A stretch of DNA of 64,000 bases, from NCBI GenBank assembly GCA_963969495.1, contig OZ018324.1, forward strand, positions 160,173,758-160,237,757, in the 5' to 3' direction. Every line of letters begins with the position of its first letter. The stretch's first letter is position 1. The position numbers were made by a program, and so were the translations under genes. Below the pieces are notes generated by a model. That model searched no databases. It was not told where the DNA came from and was given only the letters and a program-made list of their open reading frames with translations. This DNA comes from Ceratothoa steindachneri (taxonomy: Eukaryota > Arthropoda > Malacostraca > Isopoda > Cymothoidae). Positions 47,579 to 58,622 of the stretch are shown in pieces.

Positions 47579-48823
47579 CTAGATGTTTCTTGCAAAGTAC
47601 CGAGACGGGACGTCCGCTGAGTTGCGCCTGCTTCTAATGTATCCAATGTTTCTAGAGGCGATACGAAAAGCCTTGGAGAAGTTCACCAGAGATGTGGAGG
47701 AAAGGGAGAGAAGGATGAGCTCGGGAAGCTTTCCTCGCTTTGAATTCCAGATGGCCCCGATGTTATCGCTGAAGAGGAGGACGCGGGGGGCCATAATAAT
47801 GGATAGTATGGTCCCGAGGGACTCAAGGTCAAAAATGCCCGCGTTCCAGTTGCGACAATCAAGGGCCATGGAGGCCCCTTGCCACCACCATCCGATGCCC
47901 CATGGGAAGGCGTCTACGTAGATTGCCGGGGTTGCCCCTTTAGGGGGACGGAAGCGTACCCATTTCCCATGGATGAGGCGACTAAGATGGAGGAAGGGGC
48001 CGGGGTTAGGGTGGGTGTGCTGGAGGTAACACAATTGTATCCAGCAGAAGGGGAGGTGTAAGGCGGGAAGGATGAAATTCAGGAGACCCACGAGTCGCAT
48101 CCATTCCTTTCGGGACACAGGGCGGGATTACATGATTATGACTGCGGAGCGGGTCTTTTCTAACATAGAGGGGGTAAGCTGGATTCGTTTCAACTTAAGG
48201 TCGATGTTAAAACCCAGGTATGAAATCTTTTTGGAAGGGGTGGTAATCGAATTTCTCCAATTGGCGTTGATTGAACTACGGTGGATGGCTCGCATAAAAG
48301 CGCGGAGCGCGCGCTTGTCCCCCAAGCACAGCACGTCGTCGAGATAGGTATATATTTTTATCCGACACTCAAGGGCCAATTGGTTCATGACAGTGGAGGT
48401 AAGCTTTTGCATTAGACAGGACGTACCATTAAAGCCCATTGGAAGTCGTTTCAATCTGAAGGAGCGCCCCTGGCACCTAATACCGAACCAGGGAGGGGCC
48501 TTCGGGTGAAGGCAGACGTGATAAAATCCGTCTTTGAGGTCGAGCTTCATTGCCCAAAGGCCTTCAGTGGGGGTGTTCATGATTCATTTTATGCTGGGGA
48601 GGCTAAATTTCGGCGGGTTATACGCCTCGCTTGCCGTAGACATATCATATATTAATCTAGCGGAGCCATTCGGCTTCGTAACCCCAAAGACTCTATGGGC
48701 AAAGCGGATATGTGCCTCTTCGATAATGCCACGGCTCATGAGGGTTTCAAGCCAGTTGATAGTGCGGTCGTCCGAAGGGGCACTAATTGTGGTAATTTTT
48801 CTTGAGAAATATTTTAATACCAT
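47579..48823 (-). pseudogene. YLDD-type reverse transcriptase and RNase H
   Basis: One frame from the ATG at 48823 to a TAG at 47579, broken by a TGA (48586-48584) and a TAA (48130-48128). RT: V-T-K-P-N-G-S-A-R-L, motif A L-D-L-K-D-G-F-Y-H-V, motif B L-P-M-G-F-N-G, catalytic Y-L-D-D (48346-48335) and Y-L-G-F-N-I. RNase H: D in Y-V-D-A-F, E in D-L-E-S-L, D in F-S-D-N and D in S-A-D-V-P-S-R, so all four acidic residues are present. It overlaps the end of the gag-like ORF by about 40 bp in the +1 frame. No protease or integrase follows. Confidence 0.85.
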
Positions 48824-50435
48824 CCTTGCTATTGGCCTTTTGGAGATATGAGATCGCGGGGATGGAGTCGTAGGAACCTGGTTCCTCTACGTCCAAGGGA
48901 GTGGAGAAGTCCACCCGGGGGGTGTCTGGTTCGAGGGGGTCGAGACCAGGACTCTCCCATTGGTTTCCGCAGTTATCATCCTGTGCGCCCCTCTGGTCGT
49001 TTTCGTTCTGTTGGTCATTGTTGTTGTCCTCCTGGTTGTCCCCTCTTCCCCTCATGATATCAGGGGGGCCACTGTTGGGATCGTTCAAGAAGTCTCCCAT
49101 TTCTGAAGGGTGAGTTTCCGAAGATGCCAAGGAGCAAATTGGTGAGGCCGGAGGGCCTTGGAGAACAGTTGGGACAGTAAGACCGGGTTGAGGGATACAC
49201 ACAGTGTAGCATTGTTCCAAGGGGGGAGTGTCCTGGATGACGAGCGCTCCAAGCTCGGCAGCAGCATTCTCGAAAAAGGAAGTGATCTCGGGGTTGGCCA
49301 TGGAGGGGGAGAGAAGGGTGATGGTAGGGTCCTGGAGTTCTATGACACATGGGGGAGCGGGAACACTGTGGACACTTGACAAGGAAGCACTGGAGTGAAC
49401 ACTAATGACATCACTGTCATCGGAGACGGCCAAGGGCACGGGCCTTAATAACTGATGCACTAAAGGGGGAATCGGCACAGGTGGGGGCACGTGCTCAGGG
49501 GAGCCAAAAAGGCTGTCACGGTCACATGGGTTCCAAGCGGGGGTCGACGAAGCTTCGGAGATGGAAAATCCGGAGGCGGAAGAGTCGAGGGTGGGGTCCG
49601 GGCTCGGGAAGTAAGGAGAGGTACCCGGGCTGAGGGGGCAAAACTCTTCCGAAGTATCTGACAGCGTACGTTGATCCAATCTGAGGCGACGTCGGTGGCG
49701 GGCTATTCGGACCTCAGTTTGCCAACTGACGGAGTTTCTAACGTCTGCCAGGAACCTGCGGGCCCGGTTGAGACCGACCCACAGGGCGTCGCCGACTAGC
49801 CCGTCGGGGTGCAGGGTTGCGGTACCATGATCCATATGCCGGCGGGAGGGGGGGGGGACGCGCCGCGGTCGAGCGATTGAGTATTCGTGAGTCATATTCG
49901 ATGCCCGATTCTGTAGCGGCTTGTAGGCGAGTGTCGATAAGGGCTGCTCCCCACCCATGGAGTGACACCGTGTAGAAGAGACGTAAGCGCTGGTGAAGGG
50001 GGGGAACGTTGCGGACGCAATGCTCAGTCGGGACGGGTAGAGCGCTATAGGTAGCTCTATTTCTGTGCGGTCCCGGGGCTTAAAAACGGTGGCGGTAAGA
50101 TTCCGACGAAGATGACTTATTATCACATCCCACCTAATGTGAGCGTAACACTCCAAGTCCACCGGCTGAGCCTTAGTAGTATCTTCAGGGGCGATCTCGT
50201 AGGCTGGCGGCGGACGACTGGGTGACCTAGGGGTCTCTGGGTCAAGAGCGTACGAGAGGGGTTCTAGGTCGAAACGACGAAGAGCCTGTCCAGGTGAAGG
50301 CGACGGACCCCTGGCGTGGTGACCACCTGGCCTCTTTCTCACCGGGGAGTTGGTGAGGCTCTGAGATCGGTCGGGAGGATATAGCGCGTTGAACTTTTTT
50401 GTGAGCCAGCACTGAGACCGCCTTCCCCAGTACAC
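48783..50435 (-). CDS. Gag-like ORF of the YLDD element, 550 aa
   Basis: Intact 550-codon frame, unusual in this window. The N-terminal 90 residues are basic and Pro-rich and include P-P-A-Y (residues ~76-79), a PPxY late-domain-like motif. A helical block W-D-V-I-I-S-H-L-R-R-N follows (~residue 102). The middle is Arg-rich, then Ser/Pro-rich and acidic, and the last 100 residues are Asn/Asp/Gln-rich. No zinc knuckle is present. The position upstream of RT suggests a structural protein. The C-terminal ~200 residues recur in the inverted copy and the helical block recurs in the relative at 51786. Confidence 0.65.
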   Translation of the reverse strand: MYWGRRSQCWLTKKFNALYPPDRSQSLTNSPVRKRPGGHHARGPSPSPGQALRRFDLEPLSYALDPETPRSPSRPPPAYEIAPEDTTKAQPVDLECYAHIRWDVIISHLRRNLTATVFKPRDRTEIELPIALYPSRLSIASATFPPFTSAYVSSTRCHSMGGEQPLSTLAYKPLQNRASNMTHEYSIARPRRVPPPSRRHMDHGTATLHPDGLVGDALWVGLNRARRFLADVRNSVSWQTEVRIARHRRRLRLDQRTLSDTSEEFCPLSPGTSPYFPSPDPTLDSSASGFSISEASSTPAWNPCDRDSLFGSPEHVPPPVPIPPLVHQLLRPVPLAVSDDSDVISVHSSASLSSVHSVPAPPCVIELQDPTITLLSPSMANPEITSFFENAAAELGALVIQDTPPLEQCYTVCIPQPGLTVPTVLQGPPASPICSLASSETHPSEMGDFLNDPNSGPPDIMRGRGDNQEDNNNDQQNENDQRGAQDDNCGNQWESPGLDPLEPDTPRVDFSTPLDVEEPGSYDSIPAISYLQKANSKDGIKIFLKKNYHN

Positions 50436-50579
50436 GTCTCAGAGTCTTGAGTTTCTTGAATTGCTGGTTCCGAAGTATCCGAAGTCGGTTGGACTAGCCG
50501 AAGCCTACTGCTGGTGGACATTAGGCTCATCCCCGGAAGCTGCAAGGCGCCGGGAGGAAGAATTTCAAAGGAAGAAGAT

Positions 50580-50668
50580 GAGCAGGTGTGACCAGGCAGA
50601 AGGCTGATAAACGTCCGTCATGTCTCGAGGAGTGTGGGACCTTATATAGTTCCCAGGAAGAACGGGCC
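50580..50668 (-). repeat. 88 bp direct repeat, 5' copy, with TATA box
   Basis: Same sequence and orientation as 47481-47569. TATATAAGG at 50648-50640 on the minus strand could start transcription into the leader and gag-like ORF. Its outer edge (50668/50669) is the breakpoint with the inverted copy. Confidence 0.85.
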
Positions 50669-51632
50669 GACAGTGTTCCCGCTCCCCCATGTGTCATAGA
50701 ACTCCAGGACCCTACCATCACCCTTCTGCCCCCCCCCCTTGCGAACCCCGAGATCAGTTCATTTTTCGAGAATGCTGCTGCCGAGCTTGGAGTGTTCGTC
50801 ATCCAGGACCCCCCCCCCCTTGGAACAATGCTACACTGTGTGTATCCCTCAACCCAGTCTTGCTGTCCCAACTGTTCTCCAAGGCCCACCGGCCTCACCA
50901 ATTTGCTCCTTGGCATCTTCGGAAACTCACCCTTCAGAAATGGGAGACTTCTTGAACGATCCAAACAGTGGCCCCCCTGATATCATGAGGGGAAGAGGGG
51001 GCAACCAGGAGGACAACAACAACGACCAACATAACGAAAACGACCAGAGGGGCGCACAGGATGATAACCCCGGAAACCAATGGGAGAGTCTTGGTCTCGA
51101 CCCCCTCGAACCAGACACCCCCCGGGTGGACTTCTCCACTCCCTTGGACGTAGAGGAACCAGGTTCCTACGACTCCATTCCCGCGATCTCATATCTCCAG
51201 AAGGCCAATAGCAAGGATGGTATTAAAATATTTCTCAAGTAAAATTATCACAATTAGTGCCCCTTCGGACGACCGCACTATCAACTGGCTTGAAACCCTC
51301 ATGAGCCGTGGCATTATCGAAGAGGCACATATCCGCTTTGCCCATAGAGTCTTTGGGGTTACGAAGCCGAATGGCTCCGCTAGATTAATATATGATATGT
51401 CTACGGCAAGCGAGGCGTATAACCCGCCGAAATTTAGCCTCCCCAGCATAAAATGAATCATGAACACCCCCACTGAAGGCCTTTGGTCAATGAAGCTCGA
51501 CCTCAAAGACGGATTTTATCACGTCTGCCTTCACCCGAAGGCCCCTCCCTGGTTCGGTATTAGGTGCCAGGGGCGCTCCTTCAGATTCAAACGACATCCA
51601 ATGGGCTTTAATGGTGCCCCGTTCCTAATGCA
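50669..51632 (+). mobile_element. Inverted partial copy of the YLDD element
   Basis: Reverse complement of about 49379-48415 at roughly 90-97 percent identity by eye. It encodes the C-terminal gag-like part (50739-51242) and the RT N-terminus up to just past motif B (51217-51632), then stops in a run of A. It carries the same in-frame TGA between the two RT halves (51457-51459) as the minus copy. Together the two form a hairpin with ~960 bp arms. Confidence 0.85.
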
Positions 51633-51659
51633 AAAAAAAAAAACTTTGCTTCCTAAGTA

Positions 51660-51785
51660 AATGGACACTTGCTTGATTAACTAACAGCCTTAAAGGCACC
51701 TTGAATAGTGCACCTCTGCTCAGTAGGTCAAATTACATGCCTATTTTTTTTCCTTTTTGACAAGTCTTCTCATCCACTGAAACTC
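51660..51785. repeat. Dispersed repeat block U2 fragment
   Basis: Matches 2880-2970 and 22510-22600 ('caaattacatgcct' block). It is the continuation of the repeat that ends at 47354, across the YLDD insertion. Confidence 0.6.
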
Positions 51786-52440
51786 ATGCATAACTTGTAC
51801 CCAACCGACATCTTCCCCATCAGTAACGTCCATTGGGAACAAGTTATACAGAACCTGAAGAACAACGTTGAAAGTAACACATTCAAGGTAATGATAGGGA
51901 AGAGATCCATAACTTGATTACTCTATCCAAATTCAGACCTTAGCTTACTAAAGAGGAGTTTCTGCTCTTCATAACAGACTTCGACTGTTCTATTCCGTCT
52001 GGCACTACGGTTGTTCGGTGGCAACCTCGTCCCGTGGACTTCTACACCTTGATCCCCCTTGTTACCAATAAATGGTTTAGTTTCCTTCGTCCCCATGCTA
52101 GCTCGGACAGAGTGTACTGTGATGCCTCCACTTCGGGAATAGGCGATCCACTCGGTTGAATCTCACTCACCATTCCTTCCCCGCTAAAGAAATAGGTTCC
52201 ATCATCGAGTCTGAATCTATGGCCTTGCTGATGTTCTCCAGGGCGCGCCTTTTCTCGGACAACCTTCCCGTGCCTTACAACAACATCCGAGGAATGATTC
52301 CCTGGAGCCGTCTCAGCAAGTGTTCAGGTTACAAGAGATCCTTTCTATCCCAGGCCTACTGTTCTACCTCTTTAAATGTAGCCTACGTTAGATCAGGCAA
52401 CAAACACGCTCAATTCGTTTCCAGGTTCTACCATATGTAA
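51786..52440 (+). pseudogene. Divergent relative of the YLDD element (gag and RNase H pieces)
   Basis: 51786-51917 encodes a block V-H-W-E-Q-V-I-Q-N-L-K-N-N that aligns with the helical gag block of the main element. After a deletion of the whole RT, 51957-52155 and 52156-52440 encode the connection and RNase H: Y-C-D-A-S-T-S-G, E-S-E-S-M-A-L, F-S-D-N and Y-V-R-S-G-N-K-H-A-Q-F-V-S-R, where the last catalytic Asp is replaced. This shows the family had more than one lineage in this genome. Confidence 0.65.
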
Positions 52441-55400
52441 ATCATCGCAGGGCTTATTAATTTTGTGGCCCCTTTTATAAGACTTCCATTTATGTAGATT
52501 CATGTATGTTATAAACAACGACTAGAACGTCGTACCGGGGACATTTTCATTTTAACTCCCCTTCTTATCTGTAAATGGTTCAGTTTCCTTCGTCCCAATA
52601 CTAACTCTGACATAGAGTACTGTGACGCCTCCGTTTCTGACATTCTTGTCATTACTAGACAACACATTCTACTCCGTACCAGCTTTGACGACTCGACGCT
52701 TAGTCACACATATTTTCTGCCATCATCATCTATACTTTAGAGCAGGGACAAAATTTTCCCACAGAACAACGGTTATCGTTGCCCCCCTTCCTCTGCAATG
52801 GATTGTCTCTCACTAAAAACATAAGACAAGAACTCGTCTCTCCCAGCGCACACGCGCAGGAACCCTTTCATTTTGCATCGGGATTCTGCTTCACCTCAAT
52901 TGTCGTTCATTTTTAACATTTAGATAAGAGTCTTATGTAGCATATATGGACCTTATTTTCTAATCGTTTGAGATTCTTGTCATCTACCAGACAACACATT
53001 CTACTCCGTACCAGTTTTGACGACGACTCAACGTTTAGGCAAACACCTTTTATGCTATCGTCATCTGTACTTTCGAACAGGGACAAAATTTTCCCGCAGA
53101 ACAACGGTTATCATTTCATCCATTCCTCGGCAAAGGTCTGTCTCTTACTAACAGCATCATGCAAAAACACGTCTCTCTAGACGTTCACGCGTAGGAGCAA
53201 TTTCATCTGGCGTCGAGACTGCCATAGCCCAATTGTGTCTTAATTTTCCTATTCTCTTAAAAGCCACCGTATCGCAACAACTCGTTCATTTTGTAACTAT
53301 AAATATTTCCATAAGTTATTATAGGAGTAGCATCCATTCATCTTTATCCTACTGCCGTTAGCAAGTATTATCTCAATTCGCATTATAAGGAATGACAGCT
53401 AATCTCAACTAGTGTTTATTCCCTAGTTAGTTATAAAGCCACAAAATTCATAAAATCAATGCAATTTATTTAACTTGAAAAGGGAAATTTCCTTTCCGTA
53501 CTAAACTCACATATAATTTGTTACGTTTTTTTCCTGCGTTTAAGCCATATTTGACTAGTCTCAGTGGATTAAAAAGGGTCTATCTTAAAAGTTAGTGGGT
53601 CTTTTGGTTGCGGAAACGTCACTTGGAAGGGATCTTTATCTTTCATGTCTAGTTGGCACTTATTGTGATCATTTTTTTAACAGATCTGGATGATTTAACC
53701 ATTGCTGTGGTCATGAGGAGAGAAGAAGCTACTCTGGATGTACTGAGTAAGTTCCTCAAGACTCATCTTACTCTGAGGGCGCACCCAAAGGTCCTCTATG
53801 CATAATTTCACTTCCCTTAACGTTGGCGTTTTCCACAAGAACTATTTTTTCCAAAATTTTACAGATATTGACTCCGTTGCTTCTCAAGTCTTATTTTTAG
53901 ATAAAACAAAACTAATCTTTTCTTTGGTTATATTGATTTCCACTTTTTATTTAGTAAATTGTACTTATTATTAGTGCTCATCTTATTTGGGAAAATAATA
54001 AGTCGCCTCTTTGTAATGGTTTATGATTATCTAAAACAATTAATAGTATGATATGTCCATCTTTTCACCTGAACCTCTCAATAATCCAATCCATTTTAAC
54101 TATATCAATATAGAACAGAGTATAAAAAATAACAAATTTGTAGTTCATCTGCCTTTGAATCGAAGTGTTATGAGCCAATACAATAACAATGAGTGCACGC
54201 ATAGGTAGGAAACTTACCAGGAACACAGCAGTAGATAATCTTAACATCCTCCAGACTCGCTGCAGCCATCGTCCAACAGAGACTGCAAAGTAGGGGTGTC
54301 GAATTTTTAATGCCTCATGGGGAATTATCGAGATCTGTGAGTCACTATGAACCACAAAGTAGTGTACGACCATGACGCGGCTCTAGTGTCACACTCTGTT
54401 TCATCATAGATGCGTGGTGATTTGAGAGCTTAAGCAACAAAAGCGTGGCGCTTGCCAGACCGTTTGAGAAAAATGTCGACGGAGATTCTTAACCATAAAC
54501 CCGAGAGGCTTAGTGCAGGAGTGGCTTTACTCATAGGAAAAGGCACCGTAGGGAATGACAGCGTTCGAAATGGGAACCCTGGGTGGCTAGGTAAGACGCT
54601 GAACCCGGAAATGTTTATCCATATAACATGTAATTGATTGTGTACAATTGATGGAAATGCCATCAAGAAACATGGTCTCATTGACCTTTATTATAAGTAA
54701 ACTTTCCTACGCTTCAAAATCCTCAGAACTCTAGCTTCCATCGTTTGGGTTACTCTCATCTCATTTGTTTTTTTTATTATAATGATCCTAGATTAACAAA
54801 AAGTACAAGAACGAATAGAAAATGATTGCGAGTGTCAGAAGATCAGACCAATTAATAAAGAGAGAAGAAATAATAAAAGAGAGGACGTAGAAAACTTAAA
54901 TATATGTAGGAGCCATTTGGTGTATTCCAACCCTTCAGGAGCAAGGGTGTATAAAGAGAAATATAATTAATACAACTGAACTCCTTTAAAGGGGTTCCCC
55001 ACATCTTGGCTATATCTTCTTTTCATAATTCCTCGAGGCAGAAATATTTCTCTCTATTCCTACATGTCGCACATACTTAGGAGCTATTGTTGAACCTATA
55101 ATATTTGTAGTGTGAAAAGATGTGGCAACCGACTAGAATTTTTTTTCATCTCTTCTTTCTACAACATTAATGGTAAGAATGAGTGAGGACTTATCCCAAA
55201 TCGTCATACATATTTTAATTTTATTTATATTTGTTTGTTTTATCTACTAAATCTAAAATCTATAAGAGTTTTATAGCGGTATGATTATATAGATGAAGTA
55301 AAGTACGTAACACTGCCATAGTGATGATCTTTATCAAGGAGGCAATATGGAGAGAAGAAGCGATAAAAGATGTACAATCTAAAGAAAAAGTTCGCTTGTC

Positions 55401-55640
55401 GGGGCCATGGGGCGGAAGGTGAACATATATAAAAATAATATACAAAAAATAGTAATGTAACATAATCCATTATAATAAAGGGAATTTAAGGAATTTCTTC
55501 TTATGTTGTGCTAGTTTGTTGATGATCTGTAATGTCACGCGTGTATATTCGACATACTTGATTGGTGAAAAATTGCAAAGTTAAGAAAGAAAAGCTGTTC
55601 AATCTGCACTCAGATATTTATTAATTAGATATTGCGTAGT
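52441..55640. repeat. Dispersed repeat, blocks U6-U10 (copy 5)
   Basis: 52566-52640 repeats the connection region of the YLDD relative (W-F-S-F-L-R-P-block) and then joins dispersed repeat. 52640-52870 and 52960-53290 are two copies of the block at 5740-5960. 53300-54010, 54180-54720, 54890-55070 and 55070-55630 match 5960-6700, 6950-7500, 8400-8580 and 8580-9110 in order. No gene seen. Confidence 0.55.
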
Positions 55641-55680
55641 GTCAAGGAATAGCCAGGGGTAGTTTGAGTTTTCTCCGACT

Positions 55681-55753
<73 letters not shown>

Positions 55754-55944
55754 TATTATCCCAAATGCGGAGTCGTCGTCGTACTACTCCTTAGACTTCG
55801 TTCAGCCCGTGCCCTGAATGGGTGGGTTTATTGACTCAGAGTGCTAAGAGGATGGCCACGGAGTGATTGGAATGAACTTTGCCATCAAGCGACCCAAAGG
55901 AAATTAGATACACAACAATATGAAAATAAAGTTTTAATGAACAC

Positions 55945-56012
<68 letters not shown>

Positions 56013-56075
56013 AATAATGTGCTTTGAGAGATAAATCAATAAGTGAATTTCGGATATCTCACTTGGCTTGTAAAT
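55641..56075. repeat. ~430 bp repeat R with two AT tracts, copy 1
   Basis: Matches 60335-60785 in direct orientation. It contains AT tracts at 55684-55751 and 55955-56010, a 'ctgaatgggt.ggtttatt.actcagagtgct' block, and ends near 'gatatctcacttgg.ttg'. No coding. It may be a short non-autonomous element or terminal repeat. Confidence 0.75.
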
Positions 56076-56966
56076 AACTATTCACTATGTAAATCTCTAT
56101 AAACTTGTGATGTTGGTAAGCTTCGCGGTAAAGTTTGGGAATGTGAAAGGAAAGGATTACCTTAGAACCTGATGTTCGGTTGGCGCTAGTCAGTGTATGT
56201 TGTGAGATAAGAGGTGGAGACGATGAGGTAGGTTCTCTGGGGACCGACCTGATCACACAATTCCGTCACGATTCTGCTGGAAGAAGGCGGTGACGGGATA
56301 TTCTTGTTGAAGGGGGCCCCACGCTCGTGAACTCTGAGGAATCTTGGGTGCCTCTATGAGGATGGGGGGGTGCGAAGTGACCATCGACGCGTAGGGTCAC
56401 AGAGAAAAGCCGATATGTTGTTTTCTCGCTTAGGGAACAACAGTGAGGCCGTTTGTAGCTTCGGCTCTGAAAACATGAGTACGAGCCTGGGTCCGCACTG
56501 ACTTATAGACCAACGGGCTAAGGAGCCTTCCTAACTGGGACCGATATCCTCTCTGAAGACTTGGTGCTTCCACGATTTACAACTACACCGAGATAGATGG
56601 CAATTCCTGCCCAGCCAGACGCTGTGCAAGCTCTACTACCAAGAGTTAAAAGAATTAATCTTTTATACTCGAAACTCGGGAGAGGTTCACACGGCTCCGG
56701 AAGTAGATTTGATATCAAGCGCCCTTCTTCAGGTGAGATAGGCTTCATTATTTCCTTCATTTCGTCCTTTGCAAACTTCCGGGAACCACCGGAAGCCAAG
56801 ATGGGCTCTCATCTATCGATAACCAGTCCAACACTGAATTTCGTGGTTATCTGAAATGGTCGGCGGGTTCTTCCGGCGGGAGACCATCAGATATCGGGCC
56901 GGAAGGGGAAGTTTTGATAACCGGCCCGCCCGGAAGGGAGGTGGGGAAATGTAGGTGCATTATGCT
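56076..56966. other. Unassigned GC-richer segment
   Basis: Between repeat R and the LTR end. Short ORFs on both strands (56518-56799 minus, 56597-56854 plus) overlap and neither is recognised. 56850-56945 holds inverted 'ccggcggg/cccgccgg'-like GC-rich words. It could be the target sequence of the retrotransposon or part of another element. Confidence 0.35.
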
Positions 56967-57990
56967 TGTCGTAGAATGGACTCTCGATGATATACCATAT
57001 ATAACTATTCGTTGAGGGAACTTATTTAATTATCTCTAGAGTGCATGGATGTCTGGCTGGCTTATATTATGTATCTTCGATATGCTTAAGAAGTGGAACT
57101 GAGCTCAAGGATAATAATATTGCTATCATTAATAAAATAGAGTTTTATTAATAATAAATATCAACAACACACAAAACGGAAAATATTGACATAAACAGAG
57201 AATGGAAAGGGTCGTAGGGACTCGAGCTAATCCGAGGATTAAAAGATTTAAAAAGGTAGAACAAATATAAAGTTAAAGAGAAGGGATGGTTCGCTAAACC
57301 ATTTAAAGCACAGGATAGAATTGACAAAAGGGTTAAATACTCAAAGGTAACGTTCGGCTTACGTAATTTATACTTGTTGTGCAGAGGAAGGCGGCGTGAA
57401 GGAATTTTCGGTCCGCCGGCGAGTTCCAGCCGAAGGGGGGGAATAAAATGATCCTGACGTGGCGTCTTGGAATGAGAACCGTTTCTTGACGAACGGCTTG
57501 AAGAACAATGGCTGTTCTACGTTGTTCTCTTCTGAACAACAGGGGCGTGAGAACCATCTCTTGTCTACGGGCTCGAGAACAATGGCTGTTCTAATGTTGT
57601 TCTCTTATGAAAAACAGGGGAAAGGATGAGAACCGTTTCTTGTCAACGGGCTTGAACGAACAATGGCTGTTCTAACGTTGTTCTCTTTCTGAACAACAGG
57701 GGAAGGGTGAGAACCGTTTCTTGGTGAACGAGCTCAAACGAACAATGGCTGTTCTACGTTGTTCTCTTCTGAACAACAGGGGGGGGGGGTGAGAACCATT
57801 TCTTGTCAACGGGCTCGAACAAACAATGGCTGTTCTAACGTTGTTCTCTTTCTGAACAACAAGGGGGAAGCCTTGTGGACTCGGCGTCACGAAGGCTCGA
57901 ACCTTGGCACTCAAGGGATATTGTCCTTCTTCGGGACAAGTGATGGTGAATCTCGAGGTCGAGGTCCCTTGGCGCACAAGGTGAGAGAGG
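56967..57990 (-). repeat. LTR (3' part) of the second Gmr1-type element
   Basis: Ends CTACGACA at 56967 on the minus strand after 'atagttatatatggtata', as in the first element. It contains about five ~72-80 bp units (57450-57880) with the same GTTGTTC...GAACAAC and AGAACA...TGTTCT arms as the first LTR, which has three units. Confidence 0.8.
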
Positions 57991-58009
57991 GTCGTGGTGA
58001 TGTTTTGCT

Positions 58010-58372
58010 GAAGGAATACTTGCTAACGGCAGTGACCTTTAGACATATATCACAGGTCCTGCAAAGCTCTGCGATTTCCTTGGTTGCGCACACCAGGCCA
58101 AAAAAATACTCAAATACGCGTTGCGAGGTCTTATTATGGCTGAAGTGTCCTACAAACACACATTCGTGTGCTATTTGTAAAATCTTCGCAACGTAGGCCC
58201 TAGGCACGCAAAGGGCTTTGAATGGGGAGCCTACTGGATACGGGGAAGTACGAAATAGCAAAGCGTCTTTTATCACATACCTCACTTTTCGGTCTCCAAG
58301 AACCGATTCTGTCTCTCCTCGTTTGACCTTTTTCCCATAAGGGTTGGAGGGAAAGGCAGTCCTTTGGGGCAC
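58010..58372 (-). pseudogene. Integrase zinc-binding domain, second Gmr1-type copy
   Basis: Contains V-G-H-F-S-H-N-K-T-S-Q-R and C-R-T-C-D-I-C, the His-His-Cys-Cys integrase N-terminal finger. It aligns with about 37210-37470 of the first copy. It is cut off before the catalytic core by the join to LTR sequence. Confidence 0.75.
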
Positions 58373-58622
58373 TGATGAATTAGGCGTTATTTAGTCCATC
58401 GTAATCGGGAATGCATGGGGGCTTGCGAGACAGGAGGTGGCACTAGTTTCTATCAGCCTGAGCCCGAGTGACGAGACCTTGCCAAACAGCAGTTGAGGAG
58501 AGCTGTGTGGTCTGGCCTACCAACACTGCACAAAACCTAATTGGAGCAGCTACAAAGTCGGTCCCCTGGAAAATAGCGGCATTTTACGTGACAACGGATC
58601 ACTGGGAATTTATTAGCCCTTT

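Larger units (their letters stand above)
47355..50668 (-). mobile_element. Compact YLDD-type retroelement (gag-like, RT, RNase H; no integrase seen)
   Basis: About 3.3 kb on the minus strand. Order: 88 bp repeat (50580-50668), leader (50436-50579), gag-like ORF (50435-48783), RT-RNase H frame (48823-47579), a second copy of the same repeat in the same orientation (47481-47569), then about 120 bp ending with AATAAAA (near 47360). Both repeats carry TATATAAGG on the minus strand. No protease, integrase, tyrosine recombinase or GIY-YIG motif was seen. The YLDD box and the RNase H ending recall DIRS-like elements and, more loosely, the hepadnavirus branch. The exact class is open. Confidence 0.7.

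Noticed and set aside
56518..56854. Overlapping ORFs on both strands as a gene
   Set aside because: Neither has recognisable motifs, both are under 100 codons, and the region is GC-richer, which lengthens chance frames.
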